Below, one piece after another: positions 7,827 through 14,554 of a stretch of 62,320 bases of DNA. The first letter of the stretch is position 1, and every line of letters begins with the position of its first letter. The translations under genes were made by a program, and so were the position numbers. The stretch lies in IMG/VR virus record IMGVR_UViG_3300009177_001484, positions 1 to 62,320 of that record; one strand, written 5' to 3'. The stretch is from a virus. Below the pieces are notes generated by a model, which worked only from the letters and a program-made list of their open reading frames with translations, had not been told where the DNA came from and ran no database searches.

Positions 7827-8558
7827 TTATCCCTGCACGCTGGATTTGGTGCCCCGGTCGATCTTCAACCCGGGGATGGTTTTCATGTGCTTGGCCATGT
7901 CGCGGCCGACGGCGCAGATCGCCTCGACGACCTTGTCGGACATCAAGATATCGGCGGGCACCTTGGCGATGTCCTCGATCGAAACCTTTATCTCGCCGCG
8001 CTTGACCAACTTGTAGCCATAGTCGCCGCGCAGCTGCTGGCGCGGAGGCTTTCCGAGACCGAGCGGATTATGCCCGACGGTGGGTGTTTCGATCGGCGGT
8101 TCAGTGTAGTGGATCGCTGCGCGCGGCTGTTGTGCCTGGCGCAATTTCTGCTCGGTCAGTTCCTGCTCTTGTTGCTGATCGCGGATCCGCTGCTCTTCCT
8201 CGTCCTCCCAGTCCGTCGCCTTCTTGTGCGCGGCGGTGGCGGCTTCCTCGATGTCTGCCCAAAAATTGAGCACCATCGATATTGCAGCGGCCTTGGCGTC
8301 ATCGAGCGGCCCGGTGATATTGACGCGATCGCCATCGATCAGCTTCTTGACGTCCTTGGCAATGCCGACCCGGTCGATCGCATCGCCGGCGGTAGCACGA
8401 TCCCGCACGACGGTTGACTGGAGTCGCGCCAGCAGTTCGCCCCTGCGCTTGGCGTACTTATCCAGAACCTGGCGCATCTGGTCGCGCACGTCCTCGACGA
8501 TCGCAGGCGGCAGGTTGCCTCCCAGCCCGAGGCGATCGTTGATGTCAGCCTCGCCCAT
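7827..8558 (-). CDS. Coiled-coil protein beside RecT
   Basis: 243 aa, strongly helical. It starts MGEADINDRLGLGGNLPP and runs through DWEDEEEQRIRDQQQEQEL, then a proline-rich linker and a compact C-terminal domain (GYKLVKRGEIKVSIEDIAK). Similar helical proteins lie upstream of recT in other alphaproteobacterial phages, so it may assist annealing or replace the exonuclease partner. That link is inference from position. Confidence 0.65.
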   Translation of the reverse strand: MGEADINDRLGLGGNLPPAIVEDVRDQMRQVLDKYAKRRGELLARLQSTVVRDRATAGDAIDRVGIAKDVKKLIDGDRVNITGPLDDAKAAAISMVLNFWADIEEAATAAHKKATDWEDEEEQRIRDQQQEQELTEQKLRQAQQPRAAIHYTEPPIETPTVGHNPLGLGKPPRQQLRGDYGYKLVKRGEIKVSIEDIAKVPADILMSDKVVEAICAVGRDMAKHMKTIPGLKIDRGTKSSVQG

Positions 8559-8836
8559 CACCGCTTCACCCAGATGGCATGGCCATAGGGGGTGAGGATT
8601 TTGAGCGACGTCGGCGTCTTGATGACGATCGGGCACTCGACCCTGACGATGTCGGCGGGATAGCCAACGCCGCGCGAATAATTGAGCTCGACGGTGTGTG
8701 CCTCGCAGGTTTCCAGGTCCAGCCCGACGATGCCCGCCCATTTGATCTGGCCCGCCGTGAAGCGCGCACCGGTCTCCCGCTCGCCCTCCCACAGGTTGAT
8801 GTTCGATGGCGATATGCGGTTCATGGCGAGACTCAC
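8558..8836 (-). CDS. Hypothetical protein
   Basis: 92 aa. It opens with ISPSNINLWEG, recalling the N-terminus of RecB-like nucleases (SPSxIxxF), but none of the nuclease catalytic residues follow. The GTG at 8836 overlaps the upstream TGA; an ATG at 8824 is the alternative start. Function unknown. Confidence 0.6.
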   Translation of the reverse strand: MSLAMNRISPSNINLWEGERETGARFTAGQIKWAGIVGLDLETCEAHTVELNYSRGVGYPADIVRVECPIVIKTPTSLKILTPYGHAIWVKR

Positions 8837-9243
8837 GGGAGGGTTGAGGTCATGGGATCGACGCGACCGCCGGTGATGGCGAACGGGTCGTCGGCGTCGT
8901 AGAGCGCGGCGTGGTCGGCGCGCGCGACGCGATAGTCATAGTCTTCCCTGGTCGTCGGGCGGAGCTTGGCGTTGGGCCAGATGCCCACGAGCGTTTCGAC
9001 GGGATGGTTTCCGATGAAAACCGGCTGGTCCGGGTCGCCGTAGAGACCGCCGTTGATTTCCACTTGCCAGCGGGGGGAGCGGTCAAGGGGTGGGGCATCA
9101 ACGGCGTCGGGATTCTGCGGCGGCCCGAACCAGATCCGGAGAGGTATATCGATGCGACCCGAGGGCCCTCTCCGGAAAAGATAACAGCCCTCTTCGAGCG
9201 CGTCGGCGCCGTCGGGAGCTGGATTGAACATGTCGACGATCAT
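8833..9243 (-). CDS. Hypothetical protein
   Basis: 136 aa, beta-rich. The segment YLFRRGPSGRIDIPLRIWFGPP and a later WQVEINGG recall phage proteins of unknown function that precede recombination genes. Its ATG overlaps the upstream stop. Confidence 0.65.
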   Translation of the reverse strand: MIVDMFNPAPDGADALEEGCYLFRRGPSGRIDIPLRIWFGPPQNPDAVDAPPLDRSPRWQVEINGGLYGDPDQPVFIGNHPVETLVGIWPNAKLRPTTREDYDYRVARADHAALYDADDPFAITGGRVDPMTSTLP

Positions 9244-9563
9244 TTCTGCTCGGCGTCGGCGTTGGCACAGGAGCCGCCGGCTCCGGCGCTATCGGTGCCG
9301 GGACCATCAGCATCAGACCCGGCCTGCTGTAGCTCATGTGCCGTTATGCTCACGTCGTCCAACCGCGGCGCGGAAATCGGCCACTCCTCGATGTTCGACG
9401 AGGTCTTCGCCTTCCAATAGGCGTTGACCTCGCCCGCGGTCGCAGCCTTCACGCCGGAGACGTGGGGTGCCACCACAATGCTGATTGCCTGCTCTTGCGA
9501 AATCGCCTCGACAAGCTCCTGCCTGCCCTGGAACGTCACGAGATACGGCCGTGTATTGCTCAT
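9240..9563 (-). CDS. Hypothetical protein
   Basis: 107 aa starting MSNTRPYLVTFQGRQELVEA. The N-terminal half looks like a small alpha/beta fold; the C-terminal half is Ala/Gly/Asp-rich and probably disordered. I chose 9563 over the in-frame start at 9695 because the upstream extension is Arg/Pro-rich and overlaps the next gene. Confidence 0.6.
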   Translation of the reverse strand: MSNTRPYLVTFQGRQELVEAISQEQAISIVVAPHVSGVKAATAGEVNAYWKAKTSSNIEEWPISAPRLDDVSITAHELQQAGSDADGPGTDSAGAGGSCANADAEQK

Positions 9564-9580
9564 CTGAAAACTCCGTGAAA

Positions 9581-9727
9581 TCAGTAGAACTGGGCGATGT
9601 TGACCACGAGCAGGATCAGTAGGATCCCGCAAAGGCCGACTCTGGCGCGCAGGCTGTGCGCCCGGCGCTTCGCGCCGCAGCGCGAACAGGGGCACGCCCC
9701 GAAATTATGGTCGAGCGGACGGCTCAC
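9581..9727 (-). CDS. Small membrane protein with Cys motif
   Basis: 48 aa. An N-terminal CPCSRCG metal-binding-type motif is followed by a basic stretch and one membrane span (GLCGILLILLVVNIAQF). The GTG at 9727 overlaps the TGA of the gene upstream (GTGA). Function unknown. Confidence 0.6.
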   Translation of the reverse strand: MSRPLDHNFGACPCSRCGAKRRAHSLRARVGLCGILLILLVVNIAQFY

Positions 9728-10086
9728 AGGATGGAGACCAGCGCGCCGACGCACAGCATGATGGCGGCGAAGACGGGAAGGAACTGGCTGGCCCATTGAT
9801 TGTCCGCCTGCCCCGCCGCGATCGCGAGATCGATGCGGTTGCCGTGGCGCAGCTTGCGCTGGGCCATGGCGAGCACGTCCTGCACGTCCAGATCATCCCG
9901 CGCCGCGCGGAATTCCACCTCGCGGTAAAGCTCGTGGGCGAACTTCTCCGCTGCCAAGCGGCGCGGATCGAAATCACGGAATTGCGATGCGAGCTGGGTC
10001 TGCTCGAGCATCTTGGCGACGACGGGAAGCACGTCGCTCACCGCCTGGTCGAATACCCTGTCGTCGATCTTCAGCGACGTTCCCAC
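9724..10086 (-). CDS. First gene of leftward operon, tail-anchored protein
   Basis: 120 aa, soluble and helical for about 95 residues with one C-terminal membrane span (FLPVFAAIMLCVGALV). The GTG start has GAGGGAGA about eight bases upstream. It is the promoter-proximal gene, a position held by N-type antiterminators or host-takeover genes in lambda-like phages; nothing in the sequence shows either activity. Confidence 0.65.
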   Translation of the reverse strand: MGTSLKIDDRVFDQAVSDVLPVVAKMLEQTQLASQFRDFDPRRLAAEKFAHELYREVEFRAARDDLDVQDVLAMAQRKLRHGNRIDLAIAAGQADNQWASQFLPVFAAIMLCVGALVSIL

Positions 10087-10114
10087 CGCACTTCTCCCTC
10101 ACGAGTCGTGCTAT

Positions 10115-10143
10115 GAGATATTACGGCATATATGCCGCGTCAA
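10115..10143 (-). promoter_or_regulatory. Putative early leftward promoter (PL-like)
   Basis: On the minus strand, TTGACG (10143-10138) is followed after 17 bases by TATCTC (10120-10115). The spacer is almost entirely the palindromic operator at 10124-10137, so repressor binding would block polymerase directly. It would drive the operon from 10086 down to the integrase. Confidence 0.6.
10124..10137. promoter_or_regulatory. Repressor operator OL1 (perfect palindrome)
   Basis: CGGCATATATGCCG, a perfect 14-base palindrome between the -35 and -10 of the leftward promoter. The same CGGCA-N4-TGCCG form recurs at four other sites in the immunity region. Confidence 0.7.
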
Positions 10144-10152
10144 CCTTTATTG

Positions 10153-10166
10153 CGGCATATATGCCT
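10153..10166. promoter_or_regulatory. Repressor operator OL2
   Basis: CGGCATATATGCCT, one mismatch from OL1, centred 29 bases upstream of it. It probably permits cooperative binding. Confidence 0.65.
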
Positions 10167-10179
10167 TACGTAGTCGTAG

Positions 10180-10740
10180 TTAAAACTTCTCGATGCTGGA
10201 GCGTGGTATTTTCATGACACGCTGATACCTCAGCCACCACGCTTTTGCGGAATTAGCTTCGGTCTTCAAAGAGATTTCAATGCTTTCGGTCCGCCAGGTT
10301 CTATGCTCGTAGATCGTCTCGGGATTGTTTAGCGATCGGCATAACTGAGCGACCTTGCCCGCGAACCCGCTGGCATAAGGATTACCGCAATCGTTGCGCA
10401 CCACCTCCTCCTGGTAGTCTTCAGGAACGCCATATTTTTCCGACAGCGCAGCCTCTACTGCGTTTCCGCAGCGATCGCTGGTGTCCTTCCATGACGCCTC
10501 CAGCGTAACCGTTTTCACAGCCTTGTTTTCGAATTCGGGAAGAATGATCGTCTTGCAACCTTCAAACAGGTCAGCCTCTCCATTTGGGTAGAGCGCTTTG
10601 AATTCCGCTTTCGACATCCCAACCCTTATCGAGCCCCAGAGAACCACTCGATCGTCAACTGTTGGGGGATCTTCCGCGTGCGCGATGGCCTGAGAGTACA
10701 ACGCTACCGCAAGGACACACAGTTTCACGGATCTGATCAT
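10180..10740 (-). CDS. Exported protein cotranscribed with repressor
   Basis: 186 aa with a clear signal peptide (MIRSVKLCVLAVALYSQAIAHA, cleavage probably AHA/ED). The mature protein has four cysteines (EGCK, DRCG, NDCG, QLCR) fitting two disulfides in the periplasm. It starts two bases after the repressor stop, so it should be expressed in the lysogen, like lambda rex genes. Superinfection exclusion or another lysogenic conversion function is therefore plausible, but no family was recognised. Its base composition is lower in GC than its neighbours, hinting at separate acquisition. Confidence 0.72.
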   Translation of the reverse strand: MIRSVKLCVLAVALYSQAIAHAEDPPTVDDRVVLWGSIRVGMSKAEFKALYPNGEADLFEGCKTIILPEFENKAVKTVTLEASWKDTSDRCGNAVEAALSEKYGVPEDYQEEVVRNDCGNPYASGFAGKVAQLCRSLNNPETIYEHRTWRTESIEISLKTEANSAKAWWLRYQRVMKIPRSSIEKF

Positions 10741-10742
10741 CG

Positions 10743-11483
10743 TTAAAACCCCAGAGCGTCATCCCATGGTTGAACGCGGTGAATAGCATGGACCAGGTCC
10801 ATGGGAACCTCGAACGTCAGATCGTTCTGGAACTGATAAAGCACGAGCGCGTCTGGCCGCCGGCGCACGAGGCGCTTTAGCAACACGCACGAGATCTCGG
10901 CATCGCCTTCATCACCTAAAGGTCTTTTCAGTTGAACAGCGACGTCGTCTCCAAGCATGGGCTGGATTTTGGGATTGAGCAGCACCCGCCGGCCAGGCTC
11001 AAAGCGCGGAAACATCGAGTAGCCGATCACTGTCAGCACATACGCATCACGATTGCCGAGGAGCATCTGCGGCCGCGTCATGTAATCCATCGCGCCAGAC
11101 ATATTCAGTTCGGTCTGCTCGATGGCAACGTTCGTTCCATCGGGCCCGAGAAACCCCAAATCAGCGCCCAAAGCAGTGCCGTAAATTGGCAGATCTCGGG
11201 GTAATCCTCGGAAATCGTTAAAGGCGCGTGATGGCGACCGCAGCTGGCTGGTCAGTTCCGGAGAGGCTGACATAGGACGACCGAGCAGCCATTCGGGCGT
11301 GGTCCTCAATACCCGCGCGAGTGCTGCCAATCTTTCCGCGCTGGGCATCGCGTCTCTTGTTCGAATGTACCGGATGGCATCAGGTTGTCCGGTCGCTTCC
11401 ATCGACGCACCGCGTTCGGAAAGCCCAAGCTCGTTCAGTCGCTCGGCGATTCGAATCATCAGTGTTTCGGTCTTCGAACCCAT
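10743..11483 (-). CDS. CI-like repressor (HTH plus S24 peptidase domain)
   Basis: 246 aa. The N-terminal helix-turn-helix (IAERLNELGLSERGASMEA, then AERLAALARVLRTTPEWLLG) is joined to a LexA/CI C-terminal domain with the catalytic Ser in GYSMFPRFEPG and the Lys in the VLLKRLVRRR strand. Such repressors hold the lysogenic state and self-cleave on RecA activation. The start is uncertain: ATG at 11483 fits the family length, while ATG at 11525 and codon 11579 extend it through the operators. It is divergent from the Cro-like gene. Confidence 0.88.
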   Translation of the reverse strand: MGSKTETLMIRIAERLNELGLSERGASMEATGQPDAIRYIRTRDAMPSAERLAALARVLRTTPEWLLGRPMSASPELTSQLRSPSRAFNDFRGLPRDLPIYGTALGADLGFLGPDGTNVAIEQTELNMSGAMDYMTRPQMLLGNRDAYVLTVIGYSMFPRFEPGRRVLLNPKIQPMLGDDVAVQLKRPLGDEGDAEISCVLLKRLVRRRPDALVLYQFQNDLTFEVPMDLVHAIHRVQPWDDALGF

Positions 11484-11484
11484 G

Positions 11485-11498
11485 CGGCGCTTATGCCG
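11485..11498. promoter_or_regulatory. Operator OR3-like
   Basis: CGGCGCTTATGCCG, nine of ten arm positions of CGGCA-N4-TGCCG. It lies just upstream of the chosen repressor start, where binding would repress the repressor's own transcript. Confidence 0.55.
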
Positions 11499-11519
11499 CA
11501 CCTGCTCAAAACTCGCATG

Positions 11520-11533
11520 CGGCATTCCTGCCG
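11520..11533. promoter_or_regulatory. Operator OR2-like
   Basis: CGGCATTCCTGCCG with perfect arms. It abuts the -35 of the rightward promoter. Confidence 0.65.
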
Positions 11534-11563
11534 TTGACGAGTGCGGCAGATATGCCGTAGTTA
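11534..11563 (+). promoter_or_regulatory. Putative early rightward promoter (PR-like)
   Basis: TTGACG at 11534-11539 is the same -35 hexamer as in the leftward promoter, again followed by an operator. The -10 is weak (TAGTTA at 11558-11563, spacing 18). Transcription would then begin only a few bases before the Cro-like ATG at 11572. Confidence 0.5.
11544..11557. promoter_or_regulatory. Operator OR1-like
   Basis: CGGCAGATATGCCG with perfect arms, inside the spacer of the rightward promoter. A further TGCCG half-site is at 11564-11568. Confidence 0.65.
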
Positions 11564-11571
11564 TGCCGCCC

Positions 11572-11877
11572 ATGGACACTTACGAACAGGCGCTTCTGAC
11601 CGTAGCGCGCGAATACGCAAACGCGGTCAATACCAGCGGCGGAAAGTCACTGGCCAGGGTCTCAACGATCGTTGCGAATCGGGGGTCATTTTTCGACGCA
11701 CTCGAAAAGGGCGCGACCTGTTCGGTCCGGAACTTTGAGAAGTTCGCGGAATATTTTGGCGTCCCTGAGAACTGGCCCGGGGATGAAATTCCAGCCGTTG
11801 CCCAGATGGCGCTCAACAGCATTGGCCGCCCGGCGCGGCCGGCCCCGGAGATACCCGCTCAGGGCGCGGCAGCATGA
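11572..11877 (+). CDS. Cro-like regulator
   Basis: 101 aa. The core KSLARVSTIVANRGSFFDALEKGATCSVRNFEKFAEYF has the form of small DNA-binding proteins I associate with sphingomonad prophages, placed as the first gene opposite the repressor. The tail is Pro/Ala-rich. No ribosome binding site precedes the ATG, and the predicted promoter ends almost at the start codon, so the mRNA may be leaderless. It is expected to repress the repressor's promoter in the lytic cycle. Confidence 0.72.
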   Translation: MDTYEQALLTVAREYANAVNTSGGKSLARVSTIVANRGSFFDALEKGATCSVRNFEKFAEYFGVPENWPGDEIPAVAQMALNSIGRPARPAPEIPAQGAAA

Positions 11878-11883
11878 GGAACC

Positions 11884-11966
11884 CCGGGGCAGTCCTGGCC
11901 GCCCCGGAGCCCGCACAATCGACTGAAACGCAACGCAACCACAACATGGCGCGGTGATGCACCGCG
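11884..11966 (+). promoter_or_regulatory. Two hairpins between Cro-like and CII-like genes
   Basis: CCGGGGC/GCCCCGG (11884-11907, ten-base loop) and CGCGGTG-ATG-CACCGCG (11950-11966). Neither is followed by a T run, so they are not ordinary intrinsic terminators. In lambda this interval holds nutR and tR1, so an attenuation or antitermination site is possible. Confidence 0.4.
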
Positions 11967-11981
11967 AAGGATGAAAAGTCA

Positions 11982-12428
11982 GTGTCGGATATACCCTTGC
12001 CAACGCAGGATGCTGCAGATGCACACATCGCCCGGGCGCTGTCCCTGTTCATGGGCGACCAGCGCAAGCATTCGGTGAGCGAGGTTTCGCTCGCGACCGG
12101 GATCAAGTCGCGCACGCTGTGGAGCTGGATAGCGGCCAACCCGATCGATCGCAGCACCATTCCCGGCGACAAGCTGTTGGTGCTGATGGGTTTTCTCGGC
12201 ACGGAGTTCACCTCCAAGGTTCTCAGCATCATCGGCCAGGGCGCCCACAGCCTGCAGGCCGAGCATGGCCAACCCGCCGTTGTGATCGCCAAACTGGTGA
12301 CCGGGGTCGCGGAATTCGCGCAACGGGGGAGCGACAACCGCTTTTGCCATGTCGACGAGAGCGCCCTCGAGCCAGTCGCCGACGACATGATCGAGATCCT
12401 GACGCCCTTCTCGACGAAGGGCCGATAG
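11982..12428 (+). CDS. CII-like / helix-turn-helix regulator
   Basis: 148 aa. The stretch HSVSEVSLATGIKSRTLWSWI is a helix-turn-helix, followed by a helical region that could oligomerise. The GTG start has AAGGA ten bases upstream. Its place right after the Cro-like gene suggests a CII-type activator or a replication regulator; the sequence supports DNA binding only. Confidence 0.6.
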   Translation: MSDIPLPTQDAADAHIARALSLFMGDQRKHSVSEVSLATGIKSRTLWSWIAANPIDRSTIPGDKLLVLMGFLGTEFTSKVLSIIGQGAHSLQAEHGQPAVVIAKLVTGVAEFAQRGSDNRFCHVDESALEPVADDMIEILTPFSTKGR

Positions 12429-12453
12429 CCATCTGCGGGGCCGTCCCGCCGAT

Positions 12454-12470
12454 CTGAGGCCGCGCCTCAG
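12454..12470. repeat. Perfect palindrome ahead of 12494 gene
   Basis: CTGAGGC-CGC-GCCTCAG, a seven-base stem with three-base loop, 23 bases before the next start codon. There is no T run. It could be a protein-binding site or translational control hairpin. Confidence 0.4.
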
Positions 12471-12493
12471 CAACAACAGCCCAGGGGGTACCC

Positions 12494-13018
12494 ATGGCAA
12501 AGCAAGCCAATGCAGAACAGGTCGCGGCAGATTTACGCCCGGCCAATTTCCGTGGAGCGGTCCAGCTCCTGCGGACGATTGACGCGAAGAAGGACAAGAT
12601 CAGTTCGATCAACAACTCGATCGGAGAGGTCTACGGCAAAATCGAGGGGATGAAGGTCAACCGCAAGGCGGCCAAGATCTTCGTCGGCCTCGATAAGCTG
12701 GAGCCGGATGATAGGACCGACATCATCAGATCGCTCAATGGCTTGATGGATGTGGCGGAGTGGCCAGCCGTTGAGGCCGACCTTGCCGATCAAGCCGAAG
12801 GCAACATCGTATCGATGCGTCTCGGCCAGGGTCATGATCCTGAATTCGACGAAGATACCGACGCCGCTGAAGACGATGACGACGATGAGGATGACGACGG
12901 GGAAAGCGACAGGCCGCAAAATGCTGACGGCGCCGACAAATTCCTTCGCGGCCTGCCGGCCAAGCCCGGCATGTCTCCTGCCGAGGTGGATGCGCCGAAG
13001 GGGCCGCGCCTGCAGTGA
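12494..13018 (+). CDS. GapR-like helical protein with acidic tail
   Basis: 174 aa. The first 95 residues are helical (LRTIDAKKDKISSINNSIGEVYGKIEGMK, VNRKAAKIFVGLDKL), recalling the layout of alphaproteobacterial DUF2312/GapR DNA-clamp proteins, though homology is not certain. A long Asp/Glu run follows (AAEDDDDDEDDDGE). The start has AGGGGG upstream. A role in replication or DNA topology is inference. Confidence 0.6.
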   Translation: MAKQANAEQVAADLRPANFRGAVQLLRTIDAKKDKISSINNSIGEVYGKIEGMKVNRKAAKIFVGLDKLEPDDRTDIIRSLNGLMDVAEWPAVEADLADQAEGNIVSMRLGQGHDPEFDEDTDAAEDDDDDEDDDGESDRPQNADGADKFLRGLPAKPGMSPAEVDAPKGPRLQ

Positions 13019-13629
13019 AGCTGAGCGTCTGCACCCTCGACCTTGCTACCGTGACAGGATGGGCGCTCCACAACGAGGATCTGGAGCGCCCCTTCTTCGG
13101 GGCGTTGCGCCTGCCCGGATCGGCCAGGGAGGTCGGGCAGCGCTGCTCGGCGCTGTGGGACTTCCTGGAGGACAAGCACGCGATCTACCGGTTCACGCAT
13201 ATCGTGCGCGAATCGCAGCACATCGCGGCCCCTTCCCAGCCTGCCGACGATAAGCCCGCCAGGCCGGGCAGGAAAAAGAAATCCTTCAACATCAACATGG
13301 ATACGGCGAACTGCCTGATCTGCCTTGGCGGCGCCGCCGAGATGTTCGCGTTCCGCCACAGGATCAAATTTTACGAGACCCCGATCCAGACCTGGAGAAA
13401 GCATTTCCTGGGCCGGGGTGCCGGCTTCAAGCGCGATGCAGGCGGCGACTATCTGCCCGGCGAAAACCCCAAGGAGCTCGCGATCCGGAAGTGCGCCGAA
13501 TATGGGTGGCACACGGACAGCGCCGACGCGGCCGAGGCTTGCGGGATCCTCGATCACTTTCTGAGCCTGGTGCCCGATTATCATCGGCCATGGCGCGATT
13601 TCACACTCATGGGGGGTATCAGGGCATGA
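13015..13629 (+). CDS. RuvC-like Holliday-junction resolvase
   Basis: 204 aa. RNase H-fold resolvase motifs are present: TLDLATVTGWA with the first Asp at residue 9, the Glu in RESQHIA (about residue 65), and the final acidic cluster DSADAAEACGILDH near the C-terminus. It would cut branched replication or recombination intermediates before packaging. The GTG overlaps the previous stop (GTGA). A Lys-rich loop (GRKKKSF) inside the fold may contact DNA. Confidence 0.82.
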   Translation: MKLSVCTLDLATVTGWALHNEDLERPFFGALRLPGSAREVGQRCSALWDFLEDKHAIYRFTHIVRESQHIAAPSQPADDKPARPGRKKKSFNINMDTANCLICLGGAAEMFAFRHRIKFYETPIQTWRKHFLGRGAGFKRDAGGDYLPGENPKELAIRKCAEYGWHTDSADAAEACGILDHFLSLVPDYHRPWRDFTLMGGIRA

Positions 13630-13922
13630 AGCGCCAGTTGCGCATGGCCGTCGACGAGACGTTGTACTGGGGCGTGCAGGCGCAAGCGGCCGAGGGCCAT
13701 TGCAGCATTCCGGAAATATTCGGCGAACTGGCCGGGGAAGCGCTCGCCGCGCGCGCGCTGCAAGGGGACAGCCCGACAATGCCGCCGATGGACGATATCA
13801 CGCTCCAGATCGTCCAGATCGCGGCGATCGACGAAATATCCGTGTCGGAAGCCTGGCTGATGGTGCTCGGCATGGGTCTGAAGCTGTGGCAGGAGGACGC
13901 CCGCGAGCGTGCGAATCCATGA
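13626..13922 (+). CDS. Hypothetical protein
   Basis: 98 aa, helical, not recognised. It overlaps both neighbours by four bases (ATGA), so it is translated with the resolvase and the methyltransferase. Confidence 0.62.
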   Translation: MKRQLRMAVDETLYWGVQAQAAEGHCSIPEIFGELAGEALAARALQGDSPTMPPMDDITLQIVQIAAIDEISVSEAWLMVLGMGLKLWQEDARERANP

Positions 13923-14554
13923 GCGCACCGAAACCCGACGACCTTCCCCTGCCCGCAATTCCTGCCCAGCGCTTTGCCTGCGCGGCGATGGACATGCCCT
14001 GGCACTGGCAGGCGCGGGCAGCGACCCGTAACCATCATATCAGCCGATCGCCGCAGAAGCATTATCCGACGATGAGCATCGAAGCGATGCGCGCGATTCC
14101 GATGCGCGACATCCTGCTGCCCGACGCGCATGTGTTCTTCTGGATCACCGGCCCGCTGTTGATCAAAGGCGTTCACCTGGACCTGTTCGATGCCTGGGGC
14201 CTGCGTCCCTCGTCGCTCGCGTTCGTCTGGATCAAGACCAAGGCCAGCTTCGACATGAAGCTGCTCGAGCGCACGCCCCTACTCGAGAACGATCTCGCGA
14301 TGAACCTGGGGTTCACGACACGGCAGAACGCGGAATTCGTCGTGCTCGGCCGTCGCGGCAACGCCAGCCGACTGTCGGCATCGGTGCGCCAGGTGATCGT
14401 ATCGCCACAGCGCGAGCACAGCCGCAAGCCCGAGGAGTTTTACCGCCGGGTGCAGCATTATTGCGATGGCCCCCGGATCGATATGTTCGGCGGCGCCAAT
14501 CGTCCGGGCTGGACCCACTGGGGCTATCAGCACCGCGAAAGCGACGCGGCGTGA
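13919..14554 (+). CDS. MT-A70 family adenine methyltransferase
   Basis: 211 aa. The catalytic motif reads D25-M-P-W (AAMDMPWHW) in place of the usual DPPW, preceded by a short N-terminus, and followed by family landmarks HYPTMSIEAMRAIPM, LLPDAHVFFWIT and AFVWIKTK. It probably transfers methyl groups to N6 of adenine in phage DNA, protecting it from restriction or timing replication. It sits between the resolvase and DnaB genes with four-base overlaps. Confidence 0.82.
   Translation: MSAPKPDDLPLPAIPAQRFACAAMDMPWHWQARAATRNHHISRSPQKHYPTMSIEAMRAIPMRDILLPDAHVFFWITGPLLIKGVHLDLFDAWGLRPSSLAFVWIKTKASFDMKLLERTPLLENDLAMNLGFTTRQNAEFVVLGRRGNASRLSASVRQVIVSPQREHSRKPEEFYRRVQHYCDGPRIDMFGGANRPGWTHWGYQHRESDAA

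Noticed and set aside
8558-8836. RecB-like exonuclease
   Set aside because: The opening ISPSNINLW is suggestive, but the protein is only 92 aa and lacks the catalytic Asp, Glu-x-Lys residues.
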